From Leguminivora glycinivorella (Eukaryota; Arthropoda; Insecta; Lepidoptera; Tortricidae), in the NCBI RefSeq assembly GCF_023078275.1, contig NC_062975.1, positions 5,369,141 to 5,433,140 on the forward strand: a DNA stretch of 64,000 nucleotides, written 5' to 3'. The notes beneath the pieces are model-generated. The model did no database searches. It had not been told where the DNA came from and saw only the letters and a program-made list of their open reading frames with translations. A program made the position numbers and the translations under genes. Shown here piece after piece: positions 10,020 through 22,650 of the stretch (its first letter is position 1; each line of letters opens with the position of its first letter).

Positions 10020-13000
10020 GTATGTGTGCGGTGGCCAAACTCCCTTGACCCTCAGTGCGACAGTGTCTGTGCAGCCAAGTGTCGATTACCGTGCTCGACC
10101 TTTAGTGACATGTACATGATGTTTACATTCGTAGGTTCGCTATTGGCCACCCTCACATACCCGACCTAATCCAAGGTATTTATAGGCATAGTTTCATACT
10201 AATCCGCACAACAGTGAACCTGGATAAAAAACAACCAAAACATGAAATATGATATTTTAAACCTAAATAGTTTTAGGCCCCTAGAAACCCTATAATATAT
10301 ATGTTTCTGAACATTAAATATGAATCATCCAATAAAGTATAAAGTTTCCATGTAGGTCAAAGTTACAAACCTTGCACTAAGTTCTTAATCCCTTATAACC
10401 TAGCTTAGGTTAACCATTTGGCAATGATCACTTACGTTTTGCCAAAATTTCTAAAAATACAACATTGTTATTTACCTGTTTTCCTATCTCAACCACGTGA
10501 TAACTGATTCAGTTTCAAATTTAATTATCGCCTCGCCTTCGATATCGGCTCCCAAATTCTTATGTTCATTTTCGTTGTCCCCAGCTAATTTTCAGTGGCG
10601 AATACACCAAGGCGATGAACAAGGACTGGCACAGCGGGCACTTCTGCTGCTGGCAGTGTGACGAGTCGCTGACCGGGCAGCGGTACGTGCTGCGCGACGA
10701 GCACCCCTACTGCATCAAGTGCTATGAGAGCGTCTTCGCTAACGGCTGCGAGGAGTGCAACAAGACCATTGGCATCGACTCCAAGGTAACCACCAACTGC
10801 TACAATGTACCTAAGTACCTACACTAGGTCTAGCATAGGTTCTATTCTCGCGAGTTCATACATATTGCGAGACTTCAAGTATGTGGATGCACGTGAGAGC
10901 GTCTGTTTAGCGAAAGCGTCTGATCTGTTAGTTTTGGTCTCTCAAGCGACTCCAGAATTGTACTCTACTCATACTGCCCGATCTGACTGAACATTCGTGG
11001 GTTAAGCGCAGGACCTTGACTCAAAGCTAGTAGAACTGTCTTAGAACTCTAATTAAGTCACCCTAATGGATGAAAGCTGCCCAAATATGCTGCCAAAAAG
11101 CTGACAAAACCAACTTACAATACCTCGTCTGTTATTGTGCTTGGGCGGCGGTAATCGCTTACCATCAGGCTAAGTATTCGTCTGCTTGTTTGCGTACATC
11201 ATAAAAAACAAGCATAAACCATGTTGACAGGTGTTACAGTGGGAGTTACTGTAGTTTACTAATAGAACATTATGACAGTCTGAAAAACATGCTGTCAAAG
11301 TTGGCTCGTTATACCGTGTTGATAGTTCGCAAATCATTGTCAAAGCCAAAAGGCAAATCTCTAAGTTGATAAATTGCCATCCAGGCGTGCGCTATAATAG
11401 AGGCTCATTATTAGTATCAGTAGTTGAATACTATTGCCTGAATTAATGCAATTGTTTCAATAGCCTTTTTAAATTCTTCCTTATGATGGAAAACAATCAG
11501 TAATTGTAAATTGATAGCAAAATATCAGTGTATTTGTATTGAAATAAGATGCCTGGCATTCTGAGCTTTGTTACGGCCGATCAAATTTAGTTATGTCACT
11601 CCAGCCGGCCCAGATTCCTCGGGCGTACCTCTGCACACGGCCCCAGCGCCCGTGCCAAGCCAACGTGGGCACGCCACGCCAAACACTACACATTTATCTC
11701 CACACCCGACGAATGACTTTTCCTGTCCGAATAACAGCTGCAACTTGTCGCTGTTTACTCAATCCTTAAGATACCTAATTAATAAACAATCCACGAGACC
11801 ACTTTCTCCATTGCCTAGAAGATAGACAGATTCTGATCTGGCAAATCCAAACTGAGCTCATTTCCTCAGCGAATTTGACCTTTAAAAGATTTATTACAAG
11901 TAGCTTTTATTGTACATGTTGGCTTCTTGGTTCGTGTTCAAATTGCTGAAGTCGAATAGGTCGTTGTTTACAATGAAACATAAGACCGTGTAATCCTGGC
12001 ATAGCAGCAGCTCATGTAGCACTAACAGCTACAAATAACGCTGAAATAAAAGCTAGATTCTTGTTTACGAACAGCGAAATAAATCATGGAAATATTATTA
12101 GAATTATTTTGCAGTTTTGTTTTGACTTTAACAAATTGGCGAGCGGTGCGAACAAACGCCTGCCGAATCTATTTCCGAGCTGGATACAGTTTTAATGCCG
12201 ACCTTGGGCCTTCGCGGGATCTGTCAGTAATTCTTTCGGGATTTATTCAAGACTCCCCGCTAAGTATTTCGTAATCGGTAAAAATAAACTTTCATATTTT
12301 ATTGACATTACGACATGCGAGTTTTAAACGCGCTGAGAGCCGCGCAGGAATAGATCTGGAATGAGGGGCGCTTTATTTTGAAACCTGAACAGTGAAGCAT
12401 TCGTCAACCGCTACGTGATTTATTTGAATTCTTCTCGTGTTCTTACGAACTGTTAAAATATGAAATACAGTGTATTTGAATTATTAGGCTAGGTATTATT
12501 ACATTAAACTCAATTATTTGGTCAGTGAACTTTATATTGATGTATGTAATAGAATTCGATAGTATGAATGTTTGTCTTAAAACGTGAATCATATGACTGG
12601 AAATAACTCGAGATTGTAGTTATGACGTCTGAGCTGCGGCTCGTATCGATTTGCGTCTGATATAAGACGCGAAATTAATGTACGCTGTAGATTAAATATG
12701 AATGATTGGAACAGGAAATTGAGGGATAACTAAGTGTTAAACCAAAAACAGCTGGTACATGGTACATACTTACATAAGCAGTTTTCAGGATAGGCCAGTC
12801 AGAAGGAATCAGAACAAGAATTAAAATACAGAAATCTCAGTCACAAACTGAACTTTTCTCGGATTTATTAAACTACTTTAAGTCATTAGCAACTACAACA
12901 AATTAAGACATTAAATTACCAGTCGTTCGAATGATAGATGTCCCCTTCATTCTTAATTAAATACTGCAAGGCGAGCCATATAGTGTGGCGAACAGCTCTC

Positions 13001-16000
13001 AATCAAAGTGTAGCTCAGTAATTACCACCCACTCATATGGGGATTCACAAGAGTTCCGTGCTGGAGTGGAAAAACCAATACTTTACATCTAATTCTCGTA
13101 TGTCACAGAGCTCCCGAGTGATCACGTTAGTACGAAATGAATGTCTTATTTGTATGAACAGTGATGTATAAAAGCGAACTAGATAGACCAAAATTTTAAT
13201 CAAAATGTTTGAGTTCTCATTGAATCAATTTCTTTAGCCAATTGGCAACAATATTTATTTTCTTTTGTATGTTTGTAGAGTAATTGGTGTATGTTTAATA
13301 TTCGTTGAATTAAAACTTCTAGTTACTTTAGTTGTTAAAGTGGACCCTAGGCTCCCAAAAGCCGTGGCAAATGCCAGGAAGGGGATGATAAAACTTATAC
13401 ATAGGTAGTTGCAATGCTCTCTGTGGTTATTGATAGGAAAGAATACTACAAACAGAAAATAAGGGCATGACAGACTAAGATCCTACCCAATAAAGTTTTG
13501 CAATTGCGACTATGATTAAAAAAAAATGTGCCAAATATGATATTTAAAATTGCCCTACAAGTACCTACTCTACATTTCACGATTATAAAGATGTTCTGAA
13601 TACGTGCACCAAATACTACTTACCCTTGACCAGTTTTTTTAATTTTTTATAACCTATTTGTTAATTTAATATCATGTCAGTACATATAACTATTTTTAAA
13701 AACCGGGACTTAATCGCGTATAACTACATATTAAACTGACCACGACAACCCGAGACCACGGGGACAACGCCGTCCTTGAAACGTTGGAGGTCAGTTTAAT
13801 ATGTAGTTATACGCGATTAAGTCCCGGTTTTTAAAAATAGTTATGTGTAATAATCGTGAAAGTTTAAATCAGTGTATGTCATGTTTTGTAGATGCTAATT
13901 ATACCTACTACTTCCAATTTTGAATCGCGTACTCATCATCGTTCCAAGAAAATTCATTACACAGAACAGGTTTGGCAATAGGTATTATTTTAGATATTAA
14001 TTAGTTATGTCATTTTGTTTTGGGTGTCTTATTCGTACGTAATTATTAATATGGTTTCATGGAGACAAAACCTATATAATTTTTCATAAATATAATGATG
14101 TTATTACTCAGAATTGACGAAGAGGATTAGAATACTGATAAACAAATTGATGTCACATCATTCAACGTTCTATTAAATTAGTCTCATTTAATGATAAATG
14201 ACATACTTACACGAAAACGCCATTAGAGAATTTCCATAATTATGATGTGGCCTGCTGATAACGTAGGTAATTTGTTTCGCAAACTTCATTTTTAATAACA
14301 AACAACATGTCATTGTAAAATGAAACAAATACGTATATATACATACATACATACATACATACAATCACGCCTGCATCCCACTAAATAATATGCTGTATAT
14401 ATAAGATGATGAAAATGCTATATATCGGCAAAGTAGCAGGCGACCCGCCTAATGGAAGTGGTTATCGTCGCCCAAGCAACATTAAACTACTTATTCACAA
14501 CTAAGTAATCTACTTAGGTACTTCTTTTAAAAGATAACGTTATGTGCCGGAAGCAAATGCGCCTTTACTCCATTTCGCTCTACCCTGATTGCGCGCTCGG
14601 GCTGGCATTGCCTTGCCTGTTGGTCCTTCGTAACACCAACACATACTCAACGCTGTCCACATTTCCAGGACCTGTCGTACAAGGACAAGCACTGGCACGA
14701 GGCGTGCTTTCTGTGCGCCAAGTGCCGCGTGTCGCTGGTGGACAAGCAGTTCGGCTCCAAGCTGGACAAGATCTACTGCGGCAACTGCTACGACGCGCAG
14801 TTTGCTAGCCGCTGCGATGGCTGCGGCGAAGTCTTCCGTGCTGGTGAGTACTTGCTTCTAAAGCTAGGCCACATGCCCGTATCGTACACAACGGACGCAT
14901 CCATAAGTTCCATAACGCATCGCATCCATTTCGTCAACTCAGGTTGCGGTGTATACGGCGTGGAGTGTGGACGCACTTGTGTGACTTTCTATAAGTACAA
15001 AGAATGACTCGGAAAAAATGTGATTTGAGAATTTATGTCGATTTTTTGCCGATAATGAATGGTTGTATACGCAGACTATGCAGACGTACACATACAAGTA
15101 CAACGCCTATTAAGACGATGCATGTACTGTACAAATTAAAAAAGCGGCTAGGTACATTGTGGTATCTAACTGTGTTCTTGCATACCTACGTATTGATCCA
15201 GACGACACTACAGTATTGGCATTTTTACTGTGTCTCACCGATACAATAAAGGAGGACCTTTTTTGAAAGTTTTTGAGTTGGTTGAATATTTTGTGTTGGT
15301 TGAATACTTCAGTTAGAATAGTTCAGTTTAAAAACATGAATTATTTCTCAGGATTTTGTCACCTACCTAAATTATTTTAATTTGAAGCAGCTTTTTATAT
15401 TTATTACCTCCGTAAGCTCCATGCTTCAGTGACATGTCAACGTCCTCATCTCTGACACAATGCCTATTTAAGCGTGACTTGTTCGATCCGCTGCCGGGTG
15501 TATATTCCTTATAAAGTCTCCAGCCAGTAGCTCAACAAGGAGGCGTAAAGGCCGCGATTCAAAGAAAACGACCAATGCCAATGCCGTAACCTCGGCCGTT
15601 TTACTTTTAAAACCCTTTATGGGCTTGCACTGGCCGTATAGTAAATTTGATTGAGTTTTTAATGACTCATTTTACCGCCTTTTTAAGTTGAACGAGTCGG
15701 TGTTGCTTATACTAGTCGTTAGTGTGTTTTCACATTACCCGATCTGATATCGGATGTAGGAAGGATTTCAAAGGAAAAAATCAAAAACGGCGGCGTAACT
15801 ATATGGGATATCGGTCCGACATCCGATATGGGATCTCATAATGTGAAAACTGAATTATGTGGATAACATGTAGATAATCTTTAATCGTATTAAAGCAAAT
15901 CCAAATTGAATCACAGCTCTGACATAATATGCCCATAAGAGTAATCTAATCGCAAATTAACTCGCGAAGCGAAACGAGGGAAATAAGCAAAACAGTCGTA

Positions 16001-19000
16001 AATTGTGAGCGAAACGGCGCCAAACGAGCGGATCTGGTCGCCTAGCCGAATTGACAATCATTGACGCTAGACGCTGATCGAAACGCAGTCTGGCTCTGTC
16101 GCGCCAACTCGGAGGAGCGATAGAGATAGCTAGCCACGATAACGATATTATCGTAAGCGTTTATACTTTTGGCTAGGTGCCCTGGTCGCGTAGTGTCGCT
16201 GTGCACTTACATGGCCTCTCTAATTGAAATTGGAACATCACTAATGGATTGAAGAGGATTGTTTGTCTCTGGTTTCTAATGTTTCTATGTGTTTAATGGG
16301 GACATTGGGGACCCTGGCCGTGGAGCGGAATTTTCCGTATGGAATGACAGGTGTGGACACTTACTATGCGTTTGCAGAGAGACTTCTGTTACGAGTATGT
16401 ACATGCAGAAACTGAATGATAATTCAGTGCGTCTAAGGTTAGCCTTAAAACGTTTTCACAGTATCCGACCCGATATCAGATTCCTTTAGTACCGTTTCGT
16501 AACTAAAAATTGGTAACCAGCTTCGAAACAGGAAAAAATCCCAATTCGTAACTGGCTTCAAATTGGGACTTTCCCATTACCGATTTGTAACCACGTTTGG
16601 TAACCGGCTTTGAAACGGGAAAAAGAATCCCGTGTTGTAACTGGTTACAAAATGAGACTAAATCATTACCGATTCGTAACCATGTTTGGTAACCAGCTTC
16701 CAAACGGGAAAAAAATATCCCGTATTGTAACTGGTTACAAAATGGGATTTTTTTTTGCCGTCGTGAATAGGGGCTGTCCATAAATTACGTCATCGATTTT
16801 TTCAGATTTTAGACCCCCCCCCCCCCCTATAATCATCCTATCGTCATATCTTAATGACCCCCCCCCCCCCCCCTTCTCCCAAAATTGACGTCATTACCAG
16901 TTTGACAAAATAAAACATTGCAGATTTGAGAAAAATAGGGTATTATATGATTAAAACACTAGAATCATCTTTTATTATTTTTACTTTGGCAATAATCATT
17001 GATATAACTACTTATAATAAATACATAGTATAAAACAAAGTCGCTTTCGCTGTCTGTCCCTATGTATGCTTAGATCTTTAAAACTACGCAACGGATTTTG
17101 ATGCGGTTTTTTTAAATAGATAGACTGATTCTTAAAGAAGGTTTATATGTATAATACATTTAAGTACCACGGGCGAAGCCGGGGCGGGCAGCTAGTATTA
17201 TATGTAATATTATTGTTAGAGTATTTGTAGTTATTACTGTATTTGTGTACATCTATGTTGCATTACTTATGTATGTTTATTATGAGTTATTTTTGTATTG
17301 TATGCGCCTTAGCCGCCTCTCACATTTGCAGTCTCACTTACTAGGTGTGCTGGAAGAAATTTCTTTTTAGAAATAATCTTTTTGTACGTGAAAAATAAAC
17401 TATAAATAAATAAGAATGACGTCAATTTCGAAACACCCCGTCCCCATCTATCATTTACCGTCATCCGCAGACCAAACCCCCCCCCCCCCCTAATTTAGAA
17501 TGACGTAATTTATGGACGGCCCCATACATGATTTATTCGAATAATGCTGACATTGAGTAATTTTTTAGGGTTCCGTAGTCAACTAGGTTGACTAGGAACC
17601 CTTATAGTTTCGCTCTGTCCGTCTGTCTGTGCGTACACCGTCCTAGCTTCGATTTGATAGAAACTCCGATCAGTAACTCGGGCCCGATACGTAACCAGCA
17701 ACAAACAGGGAATTTTGTATTCCCGTTCTGTAGCCAGTTACAAAACTTAGTTACCAAACGGTACCACGCTGGCCCCATACGTAACCGGCTACAAACCGGG
17801 AATCTTGATTCCCAATTTGTAGCCAGTTACAAAACTTAGTTACCAAACGGTACTACTCTGGCCCAATACGTAACCGGCTACAAAATGGGAATCAAGATTA
17901 GCTGGTTACTAAATTTTGGCTACCAAACGGTACTAAACCATCACTAGGAAGGATGTCAAAGGCAAATCTCAAAACTGTTGATATACGTATAGCATATCGT
18001 TATCGGACAGGAGAATGTGTAAAGTCATCGCGATTTTGATCCAAAATAGAAGTTTTAGTTTACCAAGTACGTGGATTTTGTCACACGCGAAATGAATTTG
18101 ACTCGATAAACAATAAACATACAGTTTAAAATAAAATAAAATCTTTACTATGATAGTCGCATCTCGCATAATTCATTCTCGATTTCTAATTAAAATATCC
18201 ATGCAGGCTCCTATAGAAATGTTTTCTCTATTGTGTTTAACATAAAATAAAAACCAAAAGCTAATTTAATCCTCGTACATGATACCCGGTGTTTCCTTTC
18301 ATCGATATTTCGGGCAGACTGATGAGGGCGATGAAACACCCGGATATTTTAGTGCCATCGACTTTGTTTAGAAAAACCACAAAACACATCTATCTACATT
18401 ATTATGGGAATTGCTTTTAGACAAGCATCGATTTCATATTGTATTCGATGATAAAAGATTTGAAAAATGCAATCAGATCAACATTTTTTTATTCTTTAAC
18501 TACTTGATTGTAATGTACAGTCAACCAATTGGAACCTTAGGCCACTCTACAACCATGTCAAAATGACAAGCAGCAAGAGATATCTTACAAACTGATTTAT
18601 AGCGTCACTATGACATAGTTCTACAGTGGCCTAGGGTTCCAATTGGTTGACTATACTTACATAAGTATATGCCATATGGTATCTCCATTAGTTTCTTGGT
18701 TAGTATCTACGAGGACTAACAGTCTCATTCGGAAACTTAATCAATATCAATATAATATTAGTTTGATAAATTTATTATAGCGAATGAGGAAGGTCCTCTA
18801 TTACTACAATTTCGCCTTGATTGGAGTAAAAGAGATAGGTATTTGCTGAGGCAAGCGCTCCCAATACAATTTCCATATAAATTTCCTACATTTCCTATGC
18901 CTTTCAGAATGAATTCCTCGTTCTCTCTTGATAGTCTTGATAGATGATGTCACTTGTTTGGGTTCAATTGGAAGCCTATTGAATCATCTGCGTTGACCTG

Positions 19001-22000
19001 CGTGGCTTCTTTATCGAGTTAATTGGAAATCTGTATCGATTTTGTTGTGTATTCGATAACAGAATCAACCCTTGCCCTATTTATAATATTTATATAGGTA
19101 CTGAAATTTGAAACTAATAAATCTTTTTAAAATTGAAAATGTTTCGTCTCTGTTGCGTTATTCCGGCATTTTGCCTCGTCTCATGGGAGTCGGCGGCACA
19201 TAGGCACTAATAGTTAACGAAAACGATTGCTATCAGACCTTACAATCTATATTATCTACAATTATATTATTTTTGTACTAGATATAATCCTCAATTTAAA
19301 TGGGTGACTATACGTAGTTGGCCACTCTATAATAAAATGATAAACCTTCAATGCAGTTTTGGATTTACGACCGGTAATAAATTATTCCCATATGCATTCA
19401 CAACGCTACCTAAGACCAATAATTAAGTTTTTTGTCTCGAATGCGATATTTTGAATTGCTTAATTAATAGATTATTTTTGTTTGCCATCCTCTTTGCAGA
19501 GTGCCATGGTCAACTGCTGACATCAGATTTGTCCATTAAAAGATTCTAATCCTAGAAATATCAATTGAAGTAAATTACTACCGTAGAGACTACAACAATA
19601 ACCAAGTTTTTGTTAATCTCAGGCCGAATGTCTTTTCAAAGACACCCACGTTCACGCGATGATCCAACCGAATCGCGGAAGCGACCCAATGACTCATGTA
19701 ATTACATCGATTATTTTAATTTTAACACCAAACTCGAATTCTCATAGTTTTAGATAAGTTCCTTCTCATTCTTACAATCCTTGTGCGACTTGACAGAGAA
19801 AGAGATGGAGTAGGACCGGTAAAAGCTCCGTTGTAGGTAACTGTTTTAGATAAACACTTAATCCGTTATAAGGATGACTTCGAAATAATGTGTTGTCTTG
19901 TCTAGTAAGACTAAGGCTACAGCTGTGTAAGTAACCTAAGCACACATTCATGGATCAAAGTATTACTGTCTTCAGACAATTGACCTTTGAAACTTCGATA
20001 TTCGTGGAAATCGGTGATGTCAGGAACATATTTTATGTAACCTAACTGCCTTGCGCTGACCTATGTAATGAATGACTAACATAGTTGGTGCATTTTATAC
20101 GTTCGAGTTATGCAATTATTTTTGTGAAAATCTTAAGTTCATCCTCAACCCATCTAGGAGGGTAGAAAATCATTGATATTATTGAGAAGCTCAATAATAT
20201 CAATGATTTTAAGAAATTCAATACAAATAAGGGATCAAAGATTGTGTGCAGTATTTTGAATAGGTAACTTAAATTAAGAGTTAACCAATAGAAACGGAGT
20301 ATTTTACCCTTTCCCATTGCGTGTCATCATCTGTTATCGCTTTAAAACGTCTACTCAAACTTACCTTCAAGCGGCTGTCGCTAGGGAAAGTATAATCCTC
20401 TTTGAAACATATGAATTTGTGCGCTTTGCGAGGTAAAACATTTTCACCGGGAAATCTCAACGAGAAGAGATACAGAGCCGCAAAGTTAAGTGTTTAATTA
20501 AAATGTTGCCGCAGTAAAACGACGGATTCGGTTTTCGAATATTCTGCATACTTCCAATACTTTTATACCACGTCGGTGGCAAACAGGTAAACATTTAAAA
20601 CTATTAAAAAAAAAACATTATTAATGTCGCTTAACTTAAAACTAGGAAAAAATCATTGTGCTATACGGTTTTTTTTGTAATATAAATTATATTACAATCA
20701 ACCTGAAAGGAGAATGAATTTACCCCAGTTTATAGTACGACACAATCTATACCTACTTATCCCAAAAGACGTCCAATAGAACAAAATGTCAACAAACATG
20801 ACACAACTTATGTCCATTACAATTTGTCAAGTGTCACAGTGTCAGGTGAATCACTTTGCGTGGGCGTCGTCAGGCTCTATAATCTCTATGATGCCGTAAA
20901 TTTACGATCAATAATAGTACTTAATAACATGCCGGATATCGATTGACCTTGAGATTAAGCTCTATTTAATAAGCCCTATAAAACTTTGGGAAACTATGTT
21001 AGGCGTTAGTGACAGTCTACCTCCACAGTCCTCGTGTACAAAATTTTGTACATATTCCAAAATTTATTTTTCCCCTCACTAGCTCGGAAAGACGTGTTTT
21101 GTCCTTTAATACCAGCGGGTAAAAACGCATTTTATCCACTAGTGGGTAAAGTAATTTGACCTTGAATAAAGTCAAACTAACTGCTTTAAAATTGATAAAA
21201 GTAGGTGAATCTAGTAATTAAGATGATTTACCACCTGCGGAACTACTGGAAGCAGTGATTAACGCATTTTTTTGCGTTGTAGTTTCCTCGCTATAGTGAG
21301 GGGAAAAGTTTTGTGTTACACTCGGGTGCAAATGTATTTTACTTCTCGTGTGTTAAAAAACTCGCAAGTTCAGAATTCTATTTTCGAACCACTCGCTTCG
21401 CTCGTGGTTCAACTATAGAATCCTTTCACTTGCTCGTTTTTCAATTCCACACTCGGCGTTAAAATACAACTTTGCCCCCTTGTATAACAAATAACTATTG
21501 AACCTTTGCTGAGTAACAAAAGGTTCCATATTCAAAAACAAAACAAATGCTTCCAGGACTCACGAGGTTAAAGTGGTAGTTTGTTTGCAGATAGTGATCT
21601 GCATGGTGATCAAAGTTTTGTCATAAAGATGTAAGATAAAAGTGAGGGGGCAATTTGACTATCTTAATCGGATTGTGTTGGCAAACTATTAGATTGTTTC
21701 ATTTCAACTAACTGCTGCGGCAAAAATGACGTTCCTGGCGGTCGCTTTCTGATAAATATCATCGTAGAAATAAGTATCTAGGTTTCATATAATTTATTTC
21801 TTTATGTAAGTATATTCAAATACCATAAAATGTCTGAAACAATTTCACGTGGTCAGTTACTAATTCATAAAGTGTAGAAAAACAAAGCGAATGTATTTTA
21901 ATCAGTGTTCACTTGGTCGCGTATTTTCTAACAAAATTTAAAATAATGACAATATTCTCATGGAAAAATACTCTCGCAATATCGATAAATCACGCGCGGA

Positions 22001-22608
22001 GTCTTCCCTGATTTCCATACAAAAACAAAATCATACCCACTTGGAAATAAAGGCGTGGGCACATCATTAGTATAACCAATACCGCACACATTGGGAAAAC
22101 CCACCTTTTTCCTTATTCCTAGATCCATAAAGTTGTATTCTGGCTGTTTATTTTTTATACAACTGCCTGCATTGACAAATTTGTCAAAACAGAAAGCAGT
22201 GTCGCTACTAGTCGAAGCGAAACAGCGAATTTGTATGAAGATGAATTAGTTCCAAATTTGCCCGCTTGCTTCAATAAAGTTTGTTTTATAAGATTTGTGG
22301 TACAGACAGAGTTTTGTTTTAAATTATTCATTGGTCCTGCGATTAAATCAGCCAGTGATGTATTGAGCTCTGCGTGTAATAATCGCTTTAATACTGTCAC
22401 ATTAATATTGATGATATTGTTTTATTTTGGAGATAACAACCAATGCTCATGAATTCTATGGTTAGAAGGGATTAAGAGGTTACTTAGATTCTATGTAACA
22501 TTAATTTTGAATGAGATTACGTTGAGGCACTCTGTTCGGTCCTTGTTTGTTTATTTTCTTTCTGACTCTTGGAGACCATATACATCTCCAAGGAAAAAAG
22601 TAGATTAA

Positions 22609-22650
<42 letters not shown>

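Larger units (their letters stand above)
16770..17523. repeat. foldback element with GTCCATAAATTACGTCAT ends and poly-C tracts
   Basis: GGGGCTGTCCATAAATTACG (16770-) and CGTAATTTATGGACGGCCCC (to 17523) are inverted ends. Poly-C runs of 13-17 occur near 16816, 16858 and 17477, next to GACGTCA words. Its middle was invaded by the elements at 17015-17195 and 17196-17410. Confidence 0.7.
16452..18023. repeat. four-layer concentric palindrome
   Basis: Layer 1: halves of MITE M2 (16452-16485 and 17946-18023). Layer 2: TTAGTACCGTTT (16484-) and AAACGGTACTAA (to about 17937) bound two blocks of about 89-bp hairpin minisatellite units in opposite orientation. Layer 3: GGGGCTGTCCATAAATTACG at 16770 and its inverse ending at 17523. 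Layer 4: a Helitron-like element plus a retroposon tail. Each layer has inserted inside the previous one. No protein is encoded. Confidence 0.8.

Noticed and set aside
9521..10048. 175-codon + frame over the Lmpt start region
   Set aside because: It is in another frame from the LIM gene, Arg/Pro/Ser-rich, and a by-product of the CpG-rich leader.
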